Assembly: GCA_947034895.1 (NCBI GenBank) | Contig: OX344764.1 | Location: forward strand, 50,697,348 to 50,761,347 | Source of the DNA: Rhytidiadelphus loreus | Lineage: Eukaryota > Streptophyta > Bryopsida > Hypnales > Hylocomiaceae | Direction: 5' to 3' | DNA: 64,000 nt | Translations under genes and position numbers: made by a program | Notes under the pieces: generated by a model | Databases searched by the model: none | What the model saw: the letters and a program-made list of their open reading frames with translations, nothing else | What the model was told of the DNA's origin: nothing | In this document: positions 37,265 through 49,318 of the stretch, piece after piece | Position numbering within the stretch: the first letter of the stretch is position 1 | Layout of the letters: each line of letters begins with the position of its first letter

Positions 37265-38070
37265 CATGGAAACAACAGATTGGCACACAGCTCACACGTA
37301 CAACAATTCTCCACGCTTGTTCAACGACCAGTTGTCGCTACCACAGGTTTCCAAAATATCCAATTGATTCTTCCAATCACTCAAAACTCAATATAACAAC
37401 CAAAAACAAATTGTTCACCCACACAGCCACACTGCAGACCGATCAACAAAGGAATTTCACAATGCTTTAAAACAAATAGTGCTCTTGTTACAACAGATAT
37501 CCGCTTCTGCAATTTTACAATTTGTCTATAGCTCCATTAACCACTGAAGTACTGAGACTAATTGTTTAACACATAAATTTCACTCTCACCACTTAACAAG
37601 AAGATCATGTAAGGACAATTTGTTAAAAATTCGCAAACAACAAAGTAACCGATCACTGGACTACTTGTTAGAATACGCACACCCCAAAAGTAACTCAAAC
37701 AATTTGTAATACCAAAACTAATCCACCACTGCAAATCCAATCACTAGATCGCAAAAGCCAGTACAAACAAGAACAAGTTACAAACAATAACTCAAAAACA
37801 ACAAGTAGATAATCAAGTAGATGTAATTGAAGGAATTCATAGTATATATGACAACTTGTCAGCCGAAAAAGAAAACCAAGAAGACCGAGGAAGTGGGGGG
37901 AAGAACAACAAATTGTCTGGCTATATCGGAAAAGAAGAATAACTAATTGTAACCACTTGAAAGCCAACCGTTCAAGTGGTATTCACCCAATTCAACTGAA
38001 TACTTTGACCAATTGTCACCTGAATGCTCAAAAAGAAGAGTTACTTAACTATTTGTTCATTTTAACTAAT
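37265..38070. repeat. Clustered ACAATTTGTC-like motifs, right block
   Basis: Same word family as 34,080-35,350, in about 15 occurrences: ACAATTTGTCTATAG, ACTAATTGTTTAAC, GGACAATTTGTTAA, CTACTTGTTAGA, ACAACTTGTCAGC, ACAAATTGTCTGG, ACCAATTGTCACC. Both orientations seem to be present because the core ACAATTTGT is nearly palindromic. Confidence 0.5.
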
Positions 38071-38535
38071 TGTTCTACTAATCAAAGGGAATTTAAGCTT
38101 TCTTTACTATTCAAAGACAGATAGTAAAACAAAAATAAAAATTCAAGTGACTACACTTAGCTTAGTTAATTAAAAATAGCTCTAACACCAACTTTGATAA
38201 CTTTTGAATTGTTTTTGTTTTGTACATCAAGGTGAGCCTACAACGCAATTTTGAATTATCCTCACTTTGTATATCAAAGGTAAACCACACAACGCAAATT
38301 ATGTTTGCTTCTCTTTATGAGATTTCTTCACTTCACTTTTGTATTGCTTATCTTTTTTGTTTGCATCATATATTGTGTTTTGTTTTTTAAACTACACCTA
38401 CCTCATCTCTATGCCCCTTAATGTATAGAGTTGCAAAAATAGAGAGTTGTCAAGATTGTCGTGTCCTTCATGCTAATACAAGTGCATGCTTTTTCATATT
38501 GTATTTACAATTTTGGATGTAGTAGTTACTATGAT

Positions 38536-38722
38536 GGAAAATTTCATTAAAATGGCAATATTCAATATGCCATTTTTAGACTACATAGTCTAAATCATAA
38601 AAGTGCCATCTAGGACTAGTACAAATTTCAAACATCTTAGATTGATATAGATTTCAAACCCCACACTCTAAACTGTAAAAGTGCCAAACTTGTGGAATTA
38701 CTACCATTTTAGTGAAATTTCC
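38536..38722. mobile_element. MITE family M, copy 1
   Basis: About 187 bases with inverted ends GGAAAATTTCATTAAAATGG and CCATTTTAGTGAAATTTCC. Interior pairs such as GACTACATAGTCTAAA recur in the copy at 62,776-62,936. Other copies: 48,823-49,177 and 62,776-62,936. Flanks (38,071-38,535 and 38,723-39,430) hold no gene. Confidence 0.8.
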
Positions 38723-39430
38723 TTTTATAATGAAATTGTCAAGTTTGTTGGTTGATAGTTGATACATGTTGTTGGTGATTTCTTGTTTTGCAAATCCTTG
38801 TTGAATTTGCTCTAAAATTTTGTGTCAGTTCTTCTTTCTCATATCATTCCAATTAGTCTATACAATTTTAGTTTCAATAATAATTGCTCTAAAATAGTAT
38901 CAATTTCAATGCTTCAATTGGCACTTTTTCATTTATTTAAGTATTTTTGTTTTGAATTGGATCAATGAATGATTTGCCTAATAGCTCAATCCAAATTGGC
39001 AATTGGCAAAATATAATATACACAATTACAATATGTGAAAATTCACTTTCTTGGAGAGGAACTCAAAGCAAAAACGTGTCAATTGCGATTGCAAAAAACA
39101 CTTATATTCTTTGTTGTGTTTTGTCTTATATCCATGATTTTTTAAGTACTTAAAATTTTTAAAATAAAATAAAAACATATGGCCAATCTACACACTTTTA
39201 AAATTAAATTAACTAGCAAACAAAAAGCATAGAAATATTTTCTGAGTAGGAGAATTAGAAAAGTGGTAAATCTCAAGAAAATAGATACTTCAATGTTTTA
39301 ATTAGTTAAAAATGGTCATTCACCGAAAGAATCAACCAAAAATAATATTTTATATGTTTCAAAATGCAAGAAAAAGGAAACTCATATTGTGGACCTCCAC
39401 ACCAGATAAAATAAATTACTTTTAAAAATC

Positions 39431-40278
39431 CTTAAACCTCTAAAGGACCAAGACCTTTTTTTGCCAAAAAACACACTCAAAACTGCCACTTCAATAGCAA
39501 AGTTTAAGAAAAAAAAATTCAATCATTTTTTTGCACATCTAACTGTAGGATCTTAAACCTAACTAGTATGAAAATGTGTGGAAATTTTCTTAGAAAATTT
39601 GACAACACACAATTGCAAAGATATTTGCGTTTAAAGTGAAAAAAACAAGTGTTTCAGAACATTGCGGGACTAGATTATTTGCCTTTCAACCTTCTTAACT
39701 TAAATTTTTTGCACTACAAAGTTCTGAGCTTTAAATCTTTATGGCGGAGAATTGGGTTGAGAATCTAAGAAAAAGAAAACTTTTAAAAACTTAAATTTTT
39801 ATTCTTAAAAAAATTGTTAATTAGAAGTAGGTATGAGATAGAAGGAAAATTCAAATTATTAATATCTCTAAAATGGAATTAAAATGTACTATCCCAATGT
39901 TGAGATTGTTCTAGAAAGAAAACTAAACCATGTTGAATTTATTTTTTTAACTATAAAAATTGCATTCAGAAATGAATCCTACAAGTTATTTTTTTAAGAA
40001 GATGCTCTAATTGCCTGGAAAAAAAAGATTGGACACAACTTTCTCATAACAAATACAGATGTTGACTCCTCTCCCCCCTTCCCCCTACTTTTAGCTTATT
40101 TGGGCATAACTTTTGTTCCCGGGCACCAATTGAAAAAAAAATAATGCTCCTATGAAGCTAATCAATTTTTCTATCTTCAAAAAAAGTTTTGAAAAATCAA
40201 GACAAAAATTGAGACCATAGGTACTTGCCCGAAATCTCACTTGTCTCTCAAAGGGACAAATGGTCCTTTAGGGGTTAA
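39431..40278 (+). mobile_element. CCTAAAGGACC MITE family, left copy
   Basis: About 850 bases from CTTAAACCTCTAAAGGACC to GGTCCTTTAGGGGTTAAG, so the element has its own terminal inverted repeats. The same sequence, reverse-complemented, is at 42,970-43,892. Diverged relatives are at 16,800, 25,905 and 33,196. No coding capacity. Confidence 0.82.
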
Positions 40279-40578
40279 GAGTTAGTACTTTTAAAAATAA
40301 AATAGACCATACTAAATAATCATTTTAGTATAGTAGAATAACTTTTGTATTAGAGCCTCAAGATTTTGATTTTCTTATTAACCTTTAAATGCCCAATCAA
40401 CCATTTTATAGTTGCTTCCCAACTTCAAGAGATTCATGGATCCCCAAAATAATATTTATTCTAAAATTATATATTTTTTTCATGTATTTTGTTAAGTTAT
40501 ATTTCTAGAGATAAAAAAAACTTTTAATTTGGACAAAAACTTCACCTTGGGTGATTTTTCAAAGTCAAATACTTCAAG

Positions 40579-42314
40579 CACTACAAGGGAAATGGGCCCT
40601 AATCTACAGAAATTTTGATAGAATAGTGTCCAAAATGACAATCACAACTTGTGAAATTTTGCTTTTTGTCAATGCAATCAATATTGCAAAGTCTGTCAAA
40701 ATTCTTGTCAATTTTTCAATCAATTTTGTCAAACAAAGTTAATGTCTTCCTAGAAATCCAAGAAATGTTTATATACAATTTTTATTTTAGATACACAATC
40801 AAGTGGCTATCATTTTCTAAGTTCATATAAGAAATTATACCTCGTTGCAATCTTTAACCATTCACTACCAACAACATTACTTTCTTCTAGGGAGAGAAAC
40901 ACCCTCTACATATGTGGAGGTAGGAGGTCAACCAACGCATATGAGATATGTGAATTTTTGAAGTTGTGAGCTTATAGTGATTTTAGAAATCCGTAATTTT
41001 GTAATAAAACTAAGATTTTAAACCTCATTTGGGCATAGTAGAATATAATTTTTTAAGAACTTTGAACTAAGAATAGTTAAAATATGAATTGGAGTTTCAA
41101 GTTCAAAAATAAGGTTGACATTTTAAGTTTTCAATCAAAAGTTATAGGCATATTTCAAAGAGGAAGTTTGAAAAAATATAATAAAAACAATTTCAAACAC
41201 CTCTTTGAAATTTCATAACTTTTGATTGAAAACTTGAAATGTCAAAAGAAATTTTGGATGAAAAACTTGAGTTGATTTACTAACTAATTTTAGCTCAATT
41301 ATTTTTGAAAAAACACATTATTCTATGCCTAAATGAGGTCTGAAGTTTTACTTTCAACACAATTCCTATTTCTAACTTAACACATAAAGTTAGACATAGG
41401 AATTGTGTTGAAAGTAGGACTTCAAACCTCATTTAGGCATAGATGAATGTGTTTTTTCAAAAACAAATTAACTGAAATTAGTTATAAAATCAACTAAATA
41501 TTTTCTTTTAAAAATTTATTTGACATTTTTAGTTTCCAATCAAAAGTTATGAAATTTCAAAGAGGTGTTTGAAATTGTTCTTATTATATTTTTTCAAACT
41601 TCCTCTTTGAAATCTGCCTATAACTTTTGATTGAAAACTTGAAGTGTCAAAATTATTTTGAACTTGAAACTCCAATTCATATATTAACTAGTCTTAGTTC
41701 AAAGTTCTTAAAAAAAAGACATTATACTATGCTCAAATGAGGTCTAAAATCTTAGTTTGATTACAAAATTACGGATTTCTAACTTCACTATGAGCTCACA
41801 ACTTCAAAAATTCACATATCCCATATGGGTTGGTCGACCTCCTACCTCCATATGTGTATATAAGGAGATTCTCTTCTCCATTCATTTCACAAAATACAAA
41901 TGATTCATGGAAGAAAATAATTTAGTAAATAAATTAGCTCCATGTTCTCGATTTGTTTTGGTCAACGTTTTGGAAAGTTGATAAAAGAATTTAAATCATC
42001 CAAAAATGTTTCATCTAGGAACTTATCATTCATCTGATAAAATTTCATCCAATTTTTTTCTAGCCATTATTTCAAGTATTTTATTAAATCCTTGAAAAAT
42101 ATTTTTTGGAATTAAGTGACGTGGAAATTAAAAAATCCATGGTGGCAAAGGAGTGAGAGGAAGACTTGCTGAAGTGTATCTTTGTCCGAAATGACAGCCG
42201 AATTGACAAAATTTTGTCAATTAAGTGTCCGAATCAAGTACTCCTAATCTACAACACATTTGACAGAATTCTTTCAAATTTCCTGTCAAATAGGATACAG
42301 TTTCCTTTGTAGTG
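40579..42314. mobile_element. Non-autonomous CACTA-type element with large internal hairpin
   Basis: The left end is CACTACAAGGGAAA (40,579) and the right end is the reverse complement of CACTACAAAGGAAA (ending 42,314). Both sides are followed outward by the trinucleotide AAG (40,576-40,578 and 42,315-42,317), the 3-bp target duplication typical of CACTA elements. Just inside both ends are repeated TGTCAA words (TGTCAATG, TGTCAAAATTC, TTGTCAAATAGG), like subterminal repeats. No transposase frame: the interior is the hairpin at 40,887-41,880. Confidence 0.85.
40887..41880. repeat. 1-kb inverted repeat (hairpin) inside the CACTA-type element
   Basis: Two arms of about 465 bases are around 90% identical after reverse complementation and meet at about 41,382. 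The inner tip is CTTTCAACACAATTCC against GGAATTGTGTTGAAAG with a spacer of about 30 bases. The outer end is CCTCTACATATGTGGAGGTA against TACCTCCATATGTG. Each arm also holds a smaller inverted repeat (TTTTCAATCAAAAGTTAT and ATAACTTTTGATTGAAAA), giving nested hairpins. A transcript through it would be a long double-stranded RNA. Confidence 0.92.
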
Positions 42315-42969
42315 AAGAAATGTTTAGTATGGATTGTTTGGAAGAGAAACATAGCCAATCAAAGGCCTACCTAAGATAAAAAAATTCCATGGGTGTGCAA
42401 GTGGACAAGGGGCTGATTGATTGGAGCATATGATTTCACAATCAAGTGAATTTTTTTCCCTAATGCACCTCACTTGATTGCAAGTCTCTTAAAAATAATA
42501 TTGTAAAAATTAACATGCGTATTGTAAAATATTCATAATTGCATTTGGTCAAAAATAAAAGGCTTTTTTTTTTGGAAATTTGAAATATAGGCCTTCAAAA
42601 TGTTTTTGCCTAGGAAAAAAAATTGTCTATTGATCAAAGATATCTCAAAATTTGTATTGTTAGAGCCTTTCAAAATTGGAGGGTAGACTAATTTGATGGT
42701 GATGAACAAATTATGTAGTTAGAGTTTTCCAAAAATTATCCTCGAAGAATTTATACTTTCATTTCTTACAATTTGGAGGTGATTTTGAGTAGAGAACCCC
42801 TTTGGACATTTAGGGATTAAAAAATTTGTAATGTGATATCTCTTGATCTTTGAGCCATGTAAAAGATAGGATTATAACTAATAATTTGTATAGGTGGAGG
42901 CACTAGTTGGAAGGAATGTGTTAGTGGATCTGTCAACTACTTACATCAAACATAGTTTTCATCTTTTTG

Positions 42970-43892
42970 CTTAACCCCTAAAGGACCAAGTGTCCCCTTG
43001 GGAGACAAATGGATTTCGGGCAGGTACCTACGGGCTGAATTTTTCTCCTGATTTTTTGAAACTTTTTTTGAAGATAGGACAATTGATTACCTTTGTGGAA
43101 ATATAATTTTTTTCCAATCGATGCCCGGGAACAAAAGTTATGCCCATATAGCTCAAAACAGGGGAGACCAAGCAGCAAAATAAATTTGCGAAAATTTGAA
43201 TTTTTTTTCTAAATTTTTTTCCCTCATAGATTATATTTTTGTCTATCTGGAGCTTTTATTCATTTCATTTGGATTTTTTATGAGAAAGTTATGGACAATC
43301 TTGTTTTTTGGGCAATTAGAGCATCTTCTTGAAAAAATAACTTGTTGGATTCATTTCTGAATGCAATTTTGACAATTTAAAAAGAAAAAAAGTTCCACAT
43401 GGTTTAGTTTGCTTGCTAGAACAATCTCACTGTGGGGATTAGTGCAATTTAATTCTCTTAGATATATTAATAAAATAGATTTTCATTCAATCTCGTATCT
43501 ACTTCTATTCTACAATTTATTTAAGAATGAAAATTAAGTTTTTTTGAAAACCTTTTTTTTCCTAGACTTTCAACTCAATTCTCCACTATAATGATTTAAA
43601 GCTGAAAACTCCGTAGTGCAAAAAATTTAAGTTAAAAATGTTCAAAGTCAAATAATCTAGTCCCGCAATGTGCTGAAAAACTTGTTTTTTTCACTTTAAA
43701 TCCAAATATCTTGCAATCTGTACGGTGAAAAATTTTGAAATTTTTTCCACATATTCTCATACTAGTAAGGTGTAAGATCCTACAGTTATATGTGGGAAAA
43801 AAACAATTTTCAAACTTTTTTACTCTTTGCTGTAGAAATGGTAGTTTTGAGTGTCTTTTGACAGAAAAAAGGCCTTGGTCCTTTAGGGGTTA
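42970..43892 (-). mobile_element. CCTAAAGGACC MITE family, right copy
   Basis: About 920 bases from TTAACCCCTAAAGGACCAAG to CTTGGTCCTTTAGGGGTTAA, with own terminal inverted repeats. Inverted with respect to the copy at 39,431-40,278, so together they flank the CACTA-type element. Confidence 0.85.
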
Positions 43893-43970
43893 AAAAACAA
43901 CACGAGAGTCTAGAAAAAAGTAGAGAATGTCACATAAGAGATGTCAATTTCAAAATTTGTATTGAAAGCT

Positions 43971-45053
43971 TTAACCCCTAACTGCCTAATCGACCATACA
44001 TGGTTGGTCCAAAATTTCAAACTTGTTTCTATGTGGGCAGTTGAATTCCTTTAAACATTAAATTTTTTTTATGCATAGTATTTAAGGTTAACTATTAGAA
44101 TCTTTTATTTTTCATTGAAAAAGGTAAATATCTGATTTTTGAGAGGTTCTCAAATGCATATATGTACCATTAGTGGAAGAGTAAAGCTTGAAAACTTTAC
44201 TTGATTTCTTGACTTTCAACAAAGCTTGCCAAGTCGCTTAATCTAAGATCTAAAAATTGTACTTATCTATTTGTTTTGAAAATGGTCCCAATGGAAAGAA
44301 TAAAGTATTTTCATGATTCTTACTATTGAAAATTTAAACATGCAAATGTTGATTTGGAGTTATTTGCGATTTCTACTTATAAAAAGAAATTGCATTTCAA
44401 CAATTGCAAGGTTGATTGTGTAATGAGCTTGATGGATCTTCATTCGAACTTAAGTTTTTTGGAAGTGCATTTTAGTGTGCTAACACAATTTCTAGTTGTT
44501 CATGTCACTTAAAATCATTACATGGGATTTAGCCTTGGGGAGGGCCGTTTCAGGCTGGTTTCCGTTGCTGGAAACCAGCCTATGCTGACAGGAAAAAAAA
44601 TATTAAAAATTTAAATTTTAAAAAAAATTAATTAATTAAAAAAAAAAATCTCTCGACCACATCAGCATCCTGTATAGTAGAGTTCCTAGCGTTTGGAAAT
44701 GCATGGGAACTTGCAGCCCTCTACTTCACCAAAATCCCATCTAATGACCAAAAAACTCTTATATGCAAATTTCTCAAACATTGAGTAATTGCAAAGTTGA
44801 TTGTATAATGAGATTGATGCATACTAAAAATAGGATACATACATTTTTCTTGTTATGATCTTAGAACTCCTATGCAAATTCACACTCAAAATTGGTATGT
44901 ATACTAATAAGCAAGCTCTTTAAACATCTACACAATTATATTTAAAAAAAACAATTCACCTCATTGGGGATAGTTATAAGCTCATGCTCTAGAGCTTTCA
45001 TAGGAAATTAAAATACACTTGAAAAGGCTTGGGCACTTAGGGGTTAAATAGGC
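43971..45053. mobile_element. 1.1-kb element with TTTAACCCCTAA termini
   Basis: The left end CTTTAACCCCTAACTGCC pairs with the right end GGGCACTTAGGGGTTAAA. The terminal word TTAACCCCTAA is shared with the neighbouring MITE family, but the interior is different. A family T MITE (44,517-44,747) is nested inside. No coding capacity seen. Confidence 0.65.
44517..44747. mobile_element. MITE family T, copy 2
   Basis: Ends CATTACATGGGATTT and AAAATCCCATCTAATG, GC-rich shoulders (GGAGGGCCGTTTCAGG) and an A/T homopolymer core. Nested within the element 43,971-45,053. Confidence 0.7.
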
Positions 45054-45844
45054 ACAATTCATGAAGCATGGAAGCACCTATTTTCTAGTCTTCAAACAAT
45101 TTTGGTCCTCAAACAACTTTAATCTTATTGTCATTGTGTTGAACTTTGTATGACAAATGAACTTGAGAAGTGCTTTTATATTGGGATTATTAGCTTTGGA
45201 TAGATCTATGGGGAGTGAGATGGGGAGGAAGTGTTACAATGATGAAAAATTCCTAGAAGAAGTTTGAGTAGGTCTAGACCATACTTGAAAAGCAAGCCAA
45301 TGGTAAAGGAACAACACTTAGCATAGCCGGCGTAGCTACATATTTTTCGAATGACTGAAGATCTATACAAAGTTAAATTCAACACATTGAATTCAAAAGA
45401 AATTGCAAAATTGTTTTGAAAATTAATAGAAATTATAATAATTTTCAAATCATATTTTCACCATTCAAGAATACAAGACATGAATTTTTCTTTGTTACTT
45501 AGCTTCCTTGAACCACTTACAAAGGTTTACGTACACCTATCTTCAACTACTATATATCCATGTAACCAATAAATATGAAATCCAAGTCTCCCAAAGTTGA
45601 TTATTTTAAGAAAGTATTACTTGTATACATGACTACAATTGTTTGTATGGGGTGCCATATATAATGAACTCCAAAAGTCTATAAGAAATTCATTGATGTT
45701 TGGAACTTTACATTTTTTCTAGAAAATTCAGAGATCCAATTTTCCAATCCAGAAAAGTACTTGCACCAAACAATTTCACCCATAAATGATAAGACATATT
45801 AAAACATGTGTACGGTGATTTTTTTAGAAGTAATGGAATTAGGT

Positions 45845-47310
45845 GCATCCAATTTATGAAAGGTGACTTTCAGCCACAATCTAAGATTTACACGAGGCAT
45901 GTGCAATTACAAAATGTGTCATAAAAGTAAGTATAATTTATGGAAGATTAATGTGAAATAATAGAATATGATGTTAGAATGGGTCCAATATAAGTTAGGA
46001 AAAACAACAATCTCAAAAGTATATCATTAAGGTGGGTACACCGAAAATTGCACCTTGCCCTAAAACCGCCATCTTTGCTTTGTATACATCTCCAAAATCA
46101 ATATATACCTATGTTGAAGAAATGATTTTAGAACATCTACCAAAATAAATTTTGACCCTCTATAGCTTTTATATAAAGACACACTGTATACAAATGCCAC
46201 AATCTTTGGTACATTCAAACCTCCTTTCATTTGCCAACAAGAAAATATGAAAATTGACTAGTCTTATAATAATAACTAGGCACAATAGCAAAAGTGGTGG
46301 GTTTTGGAGGGTACCCACCTTAGAACAAGTTGGCTGTAGGCTAGGGGAAATGAGGAATCAAAATATTTTTTTTTAAGATTTAAGCCTTAGTCAAATTTTT
46401 ATTTATTTATAATTGTAGAATACATGAAGTTTAGTTCCATGTAGTGTATTTCAACACTTTAGGCATGTTGGCTTTTACTACAATTGAAATATTACCCACC
46501 TATCCACCATCACCCTTGAAATGTGTATTTTATCTTATGGATTACTTTTCATTTGACTTATGCATGAGATAACTTGGAATTTGTATGCTTCAATAACCTA
46601 TCAATTTATAAAAGGTCACTTTCAGTAATTACATGTGCAATTGCAAAGTGTCATGAATGAAAGCAAATTGAGTATAATTCATAGATTCAATGTAAAATAA
46701 TCAAATATATAACGTTAGAATATGTCCAATATAAGTTAGGAAAAACACCAATTTTAAAGTGTACTATTAAGGTAGGTACACCCTAAATTTCACTTTGCCT
46801 AAAACCATCATCATCACTTTAGTGTATACGTCTCCAAAATCAATATATACCTTTGTTGAAGAAACGATTTTAGAACATCTACCAAAAAAATTTAATCCTT
46901 TATAACTTTTGCATATAATATCTAAATGCCATGTTCCTTGGTGCATTGGAACCCCATTTCACTTGCCAACAAGAAAATATTGAAATTTGACCAATATAAT
47001 AATATTAACTTGGCACATTAGCAACAAATGGTGGATTTTGGAGGATACCAACCTTAGAGTGAGGGGATGTAGGTTAAGAGAAATGCACAATCAACACTTT
47101 GGTCTTTTTATACTTAAGTTCTAGTCAAATTAATTTTTTTACAATTGTAGAGTATATGAAGTTTAATTTAATGTAGTGTATTTTAGCACTTTAGTTATGG
47201 CATATTGGCTTCTATTACAATTGAAAAATTACACACCCACCCACCTCTACCCTTGAAATGTGAAATTTATCTTATGAATTACTTTTCATTTGACTTATCA
47301 TGAGATAAAT
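45845..47310. repeat. Tandem duplication of an approximately 735-bp segment
   Basis: Copy 1 is about 45,845-46,580 and copy 2 about 46,590-47,310, roughly 80% identical. Shared landmarks: GTCCAATATAAGTTAGGAAA, TCTCCAAAATCAATATATAC, TTTAGAACATCTACCAAAA, TTGCCAACAAGAAAATAT, GTATATGAAGTTTAATT-like and ATTACTTTTCATTTGACTTA. No coding frame is conserved between copies. Confidence 0.85.
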
Positions 47311-48440
47311 TTATACTGTTGTAATGCAATTATTGTCTTTAGCTGTAGCATTACTTGGCTCCAACAATACTTAGTCAATCAATTCATGTATTCATATCAT
47401 TTAACCACTTTATTTTTATACCATCACAAATGTATTTTCATCTGGGGGGTGCACTTAGCTCTACTATAACAAACCACGTGCTAACAAGTGGTTTCTAATA
47501 AACTATAATTTCAACCTAAAATTTTAAACATTGTTTAATAATGACTATATTAGCTTTCTATTGCCAAAATTTCCAACTCAAATAAAATATGAAATGATTT
47601 CTAGAAGAAGTTGAAAATGATCTAAAATGGCATGTTTTCAACTCAAATAATTATAGAGGACACATTTAGATGACCATTGAGTCAGTATTCAACTCAAAAT
47701 GAACTTTCAATAATGAGTTACTTTTAGGAATTTTTTGTTCATTTTTTAGACAATTTTTTCTTATATAATATAGGGGTGTGAAAGTTATTTTTCAGTTCTA
47801 CAGTGTATCTTTTTACTTCAAAAATTTGTAACTAATTATTATTAACAAATAAAAATATCAATAATTCAAAACACAAACTTTCAAAGTAGGAAAATCTATT
47901 CGTATTTTTTAAATTTTGTTTTATTTAAAATTCAAAAAGTATATAGGGGGTCCAAAGTTTTGTTTGCACGTGGTTTCTAATGGACACTCTAAATGCCCCC
48001 CCCCCCCAAGATTTTCATACACCAAGGTTTATTCTTAATCCTTACATACAATATCCATAGAAAGTGTCTCTCATGTTTGTGTGCCTTGCTTGCAAATTTG
48101 TTACTAACAATGTATGGTCTATATTGTTTTTAAGAATAGTATCCAAACTATAAGTGTGGGATTTAGGTAGACCCTAGACAACACACCCATATGATACAAT
48201 ATCCGAACAAAAGTGCACTCAGTCAAGAACCTTTTGACTTCTCCACACCAAATCTCCACAATCAATTAGTCTTGAACATCTATTAGGACAATTCTCTCAA
48301 CGACTGTGAGAAGGATGGGACTATGTCTCTCAATTGCTCTCGCTCTTCCCAACCCAAACCCACTGTGCCAATGAAAGTGACAAGGAGAGGGACATGGAGA
48401 GGGACAAGGAGAGGAGCTATCATACCATGTGTACTCTCAC
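47311..48440. other. Intergenic, with a 12-base C run
   Basis: AT-rich; contains a run of 12 C at 47,996-48,007. No gene recognised. Confidence 0.4.
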
Positions 48441-48675
48441 TACACTAAATAGTAAAATTAGGTTGCCTTAACAATTAGATTGCCTTTACAAGCCGTCAAA
48501 ATCAACAAATACTTCTATACATATTTCCATTTGCACACATGGAGGTTCACAAGCTCCAATTACAATAATATCTAATTCAAAAGTAGTGCATTCATGTACA
48601 ACAACAATACATATTTTTACAGTGTGAAATGTCAAGAAATTAGTGTGGGCAACTTAATTTCACTATTTAGTGTAG
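48441..48675. mobile_element. Small inverted-repeat element (MITE-like)
   Basis: About 235 bases bounded by TACACTAAATAGTAAAATTA and TAATTTCACTATTTAGTGTA, inverted repeats of about 20 bases. No other copy was noticed. Confidence 0.6.
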
Positions 48676-48822
48676 TCACTAGATTGTCTTACCATCCAAA
48701 TGCAAACTTCAACACACTAAAGTTTGACCACAATCATGCTCAAGAGAAGCACTTGTGGTTTCCAATTGGATGTGAAAACAAACCAACTCTGATTAAAGAT
48801 ATTGATCTTCTACCTATAACCG

Positions 48823-49177
48823 ATATTTCATTAAAATGGCGGTATTCCACAAATTTGGTACTTTCACATTTAGACCATGCAACCTGAAATCTATACTTGT
48901 CCTAAAATGAGTGGAAAAATGGAATATGAAATACCGCCATTTCACTATAAGAAACTAGTATTTTCCGACATCTAAGTAGACGGATTCTCTTGGACATTCA
49001 ATGTAACATCCAATATAACATCCCATGTTTTTATGTCAACAATGACGTCCAATACAACATGAAGATGTTACATTGGACGTCATTGTTAACATAAAAACAC
49101 AGGTTGTTACATTAAATGTCCAACAAAATCCGTTTACTTAGATGTGGCTTTCTTATAGTGTTTTAATGAAATTTCCC
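48823..49177. mobile_element. MITE family M, copy 2, split by a nested CACTA MITE
   Basis: Outer ends ATATTTCATTAAAATGGCGG and, after the insertion, TTTTAATGAAATTTCCC. Removing the insert and one TTT restores CCATTTTAATGAAATTT, as in the other family M copies. Confidence 0.85.
48943..49160. mobile_element. CACTA-type MITE nested in MITE M
   Basis: 218 bases, beginning CACTATAAGAAA and ending TTTCTTATAGTG. Nearly the whole element is an imperfect hairpin (GACATCTAAGTAGACGGATT against AATCCGTTTACTTAGATGT-like; ATGACGTCCAATACAAC against GTTACATTGGACGTCAT). It is bordered by TTT on both sides, a 3-bp target duplication. Confidence 0.88.
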
Positions 49178-49211
49178 ATTTGGCCAATAAGGTGTTCCGA
49201 ACCAGAAATTA

Positions 49212-49318
49212 TTCATCCAATCACTCCAAGGGAAAGTTGCCCACACTTGGCAAAGTAAGACACATTCATCCAGTCACTCCAAGGGGAAATTGCCTACACT
49301 CGGCAAAGCAGGACACAG
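49212..49318. repeat. 53-bp tandem duplication
   Basis: ATTCATCCAATCACTCCAAG through AAGTAAGACAC is repeated at once with a few changes (ATTCATCCAGTCACTCCAAG to AAGCAGGACAC). Confidence 0.85.
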
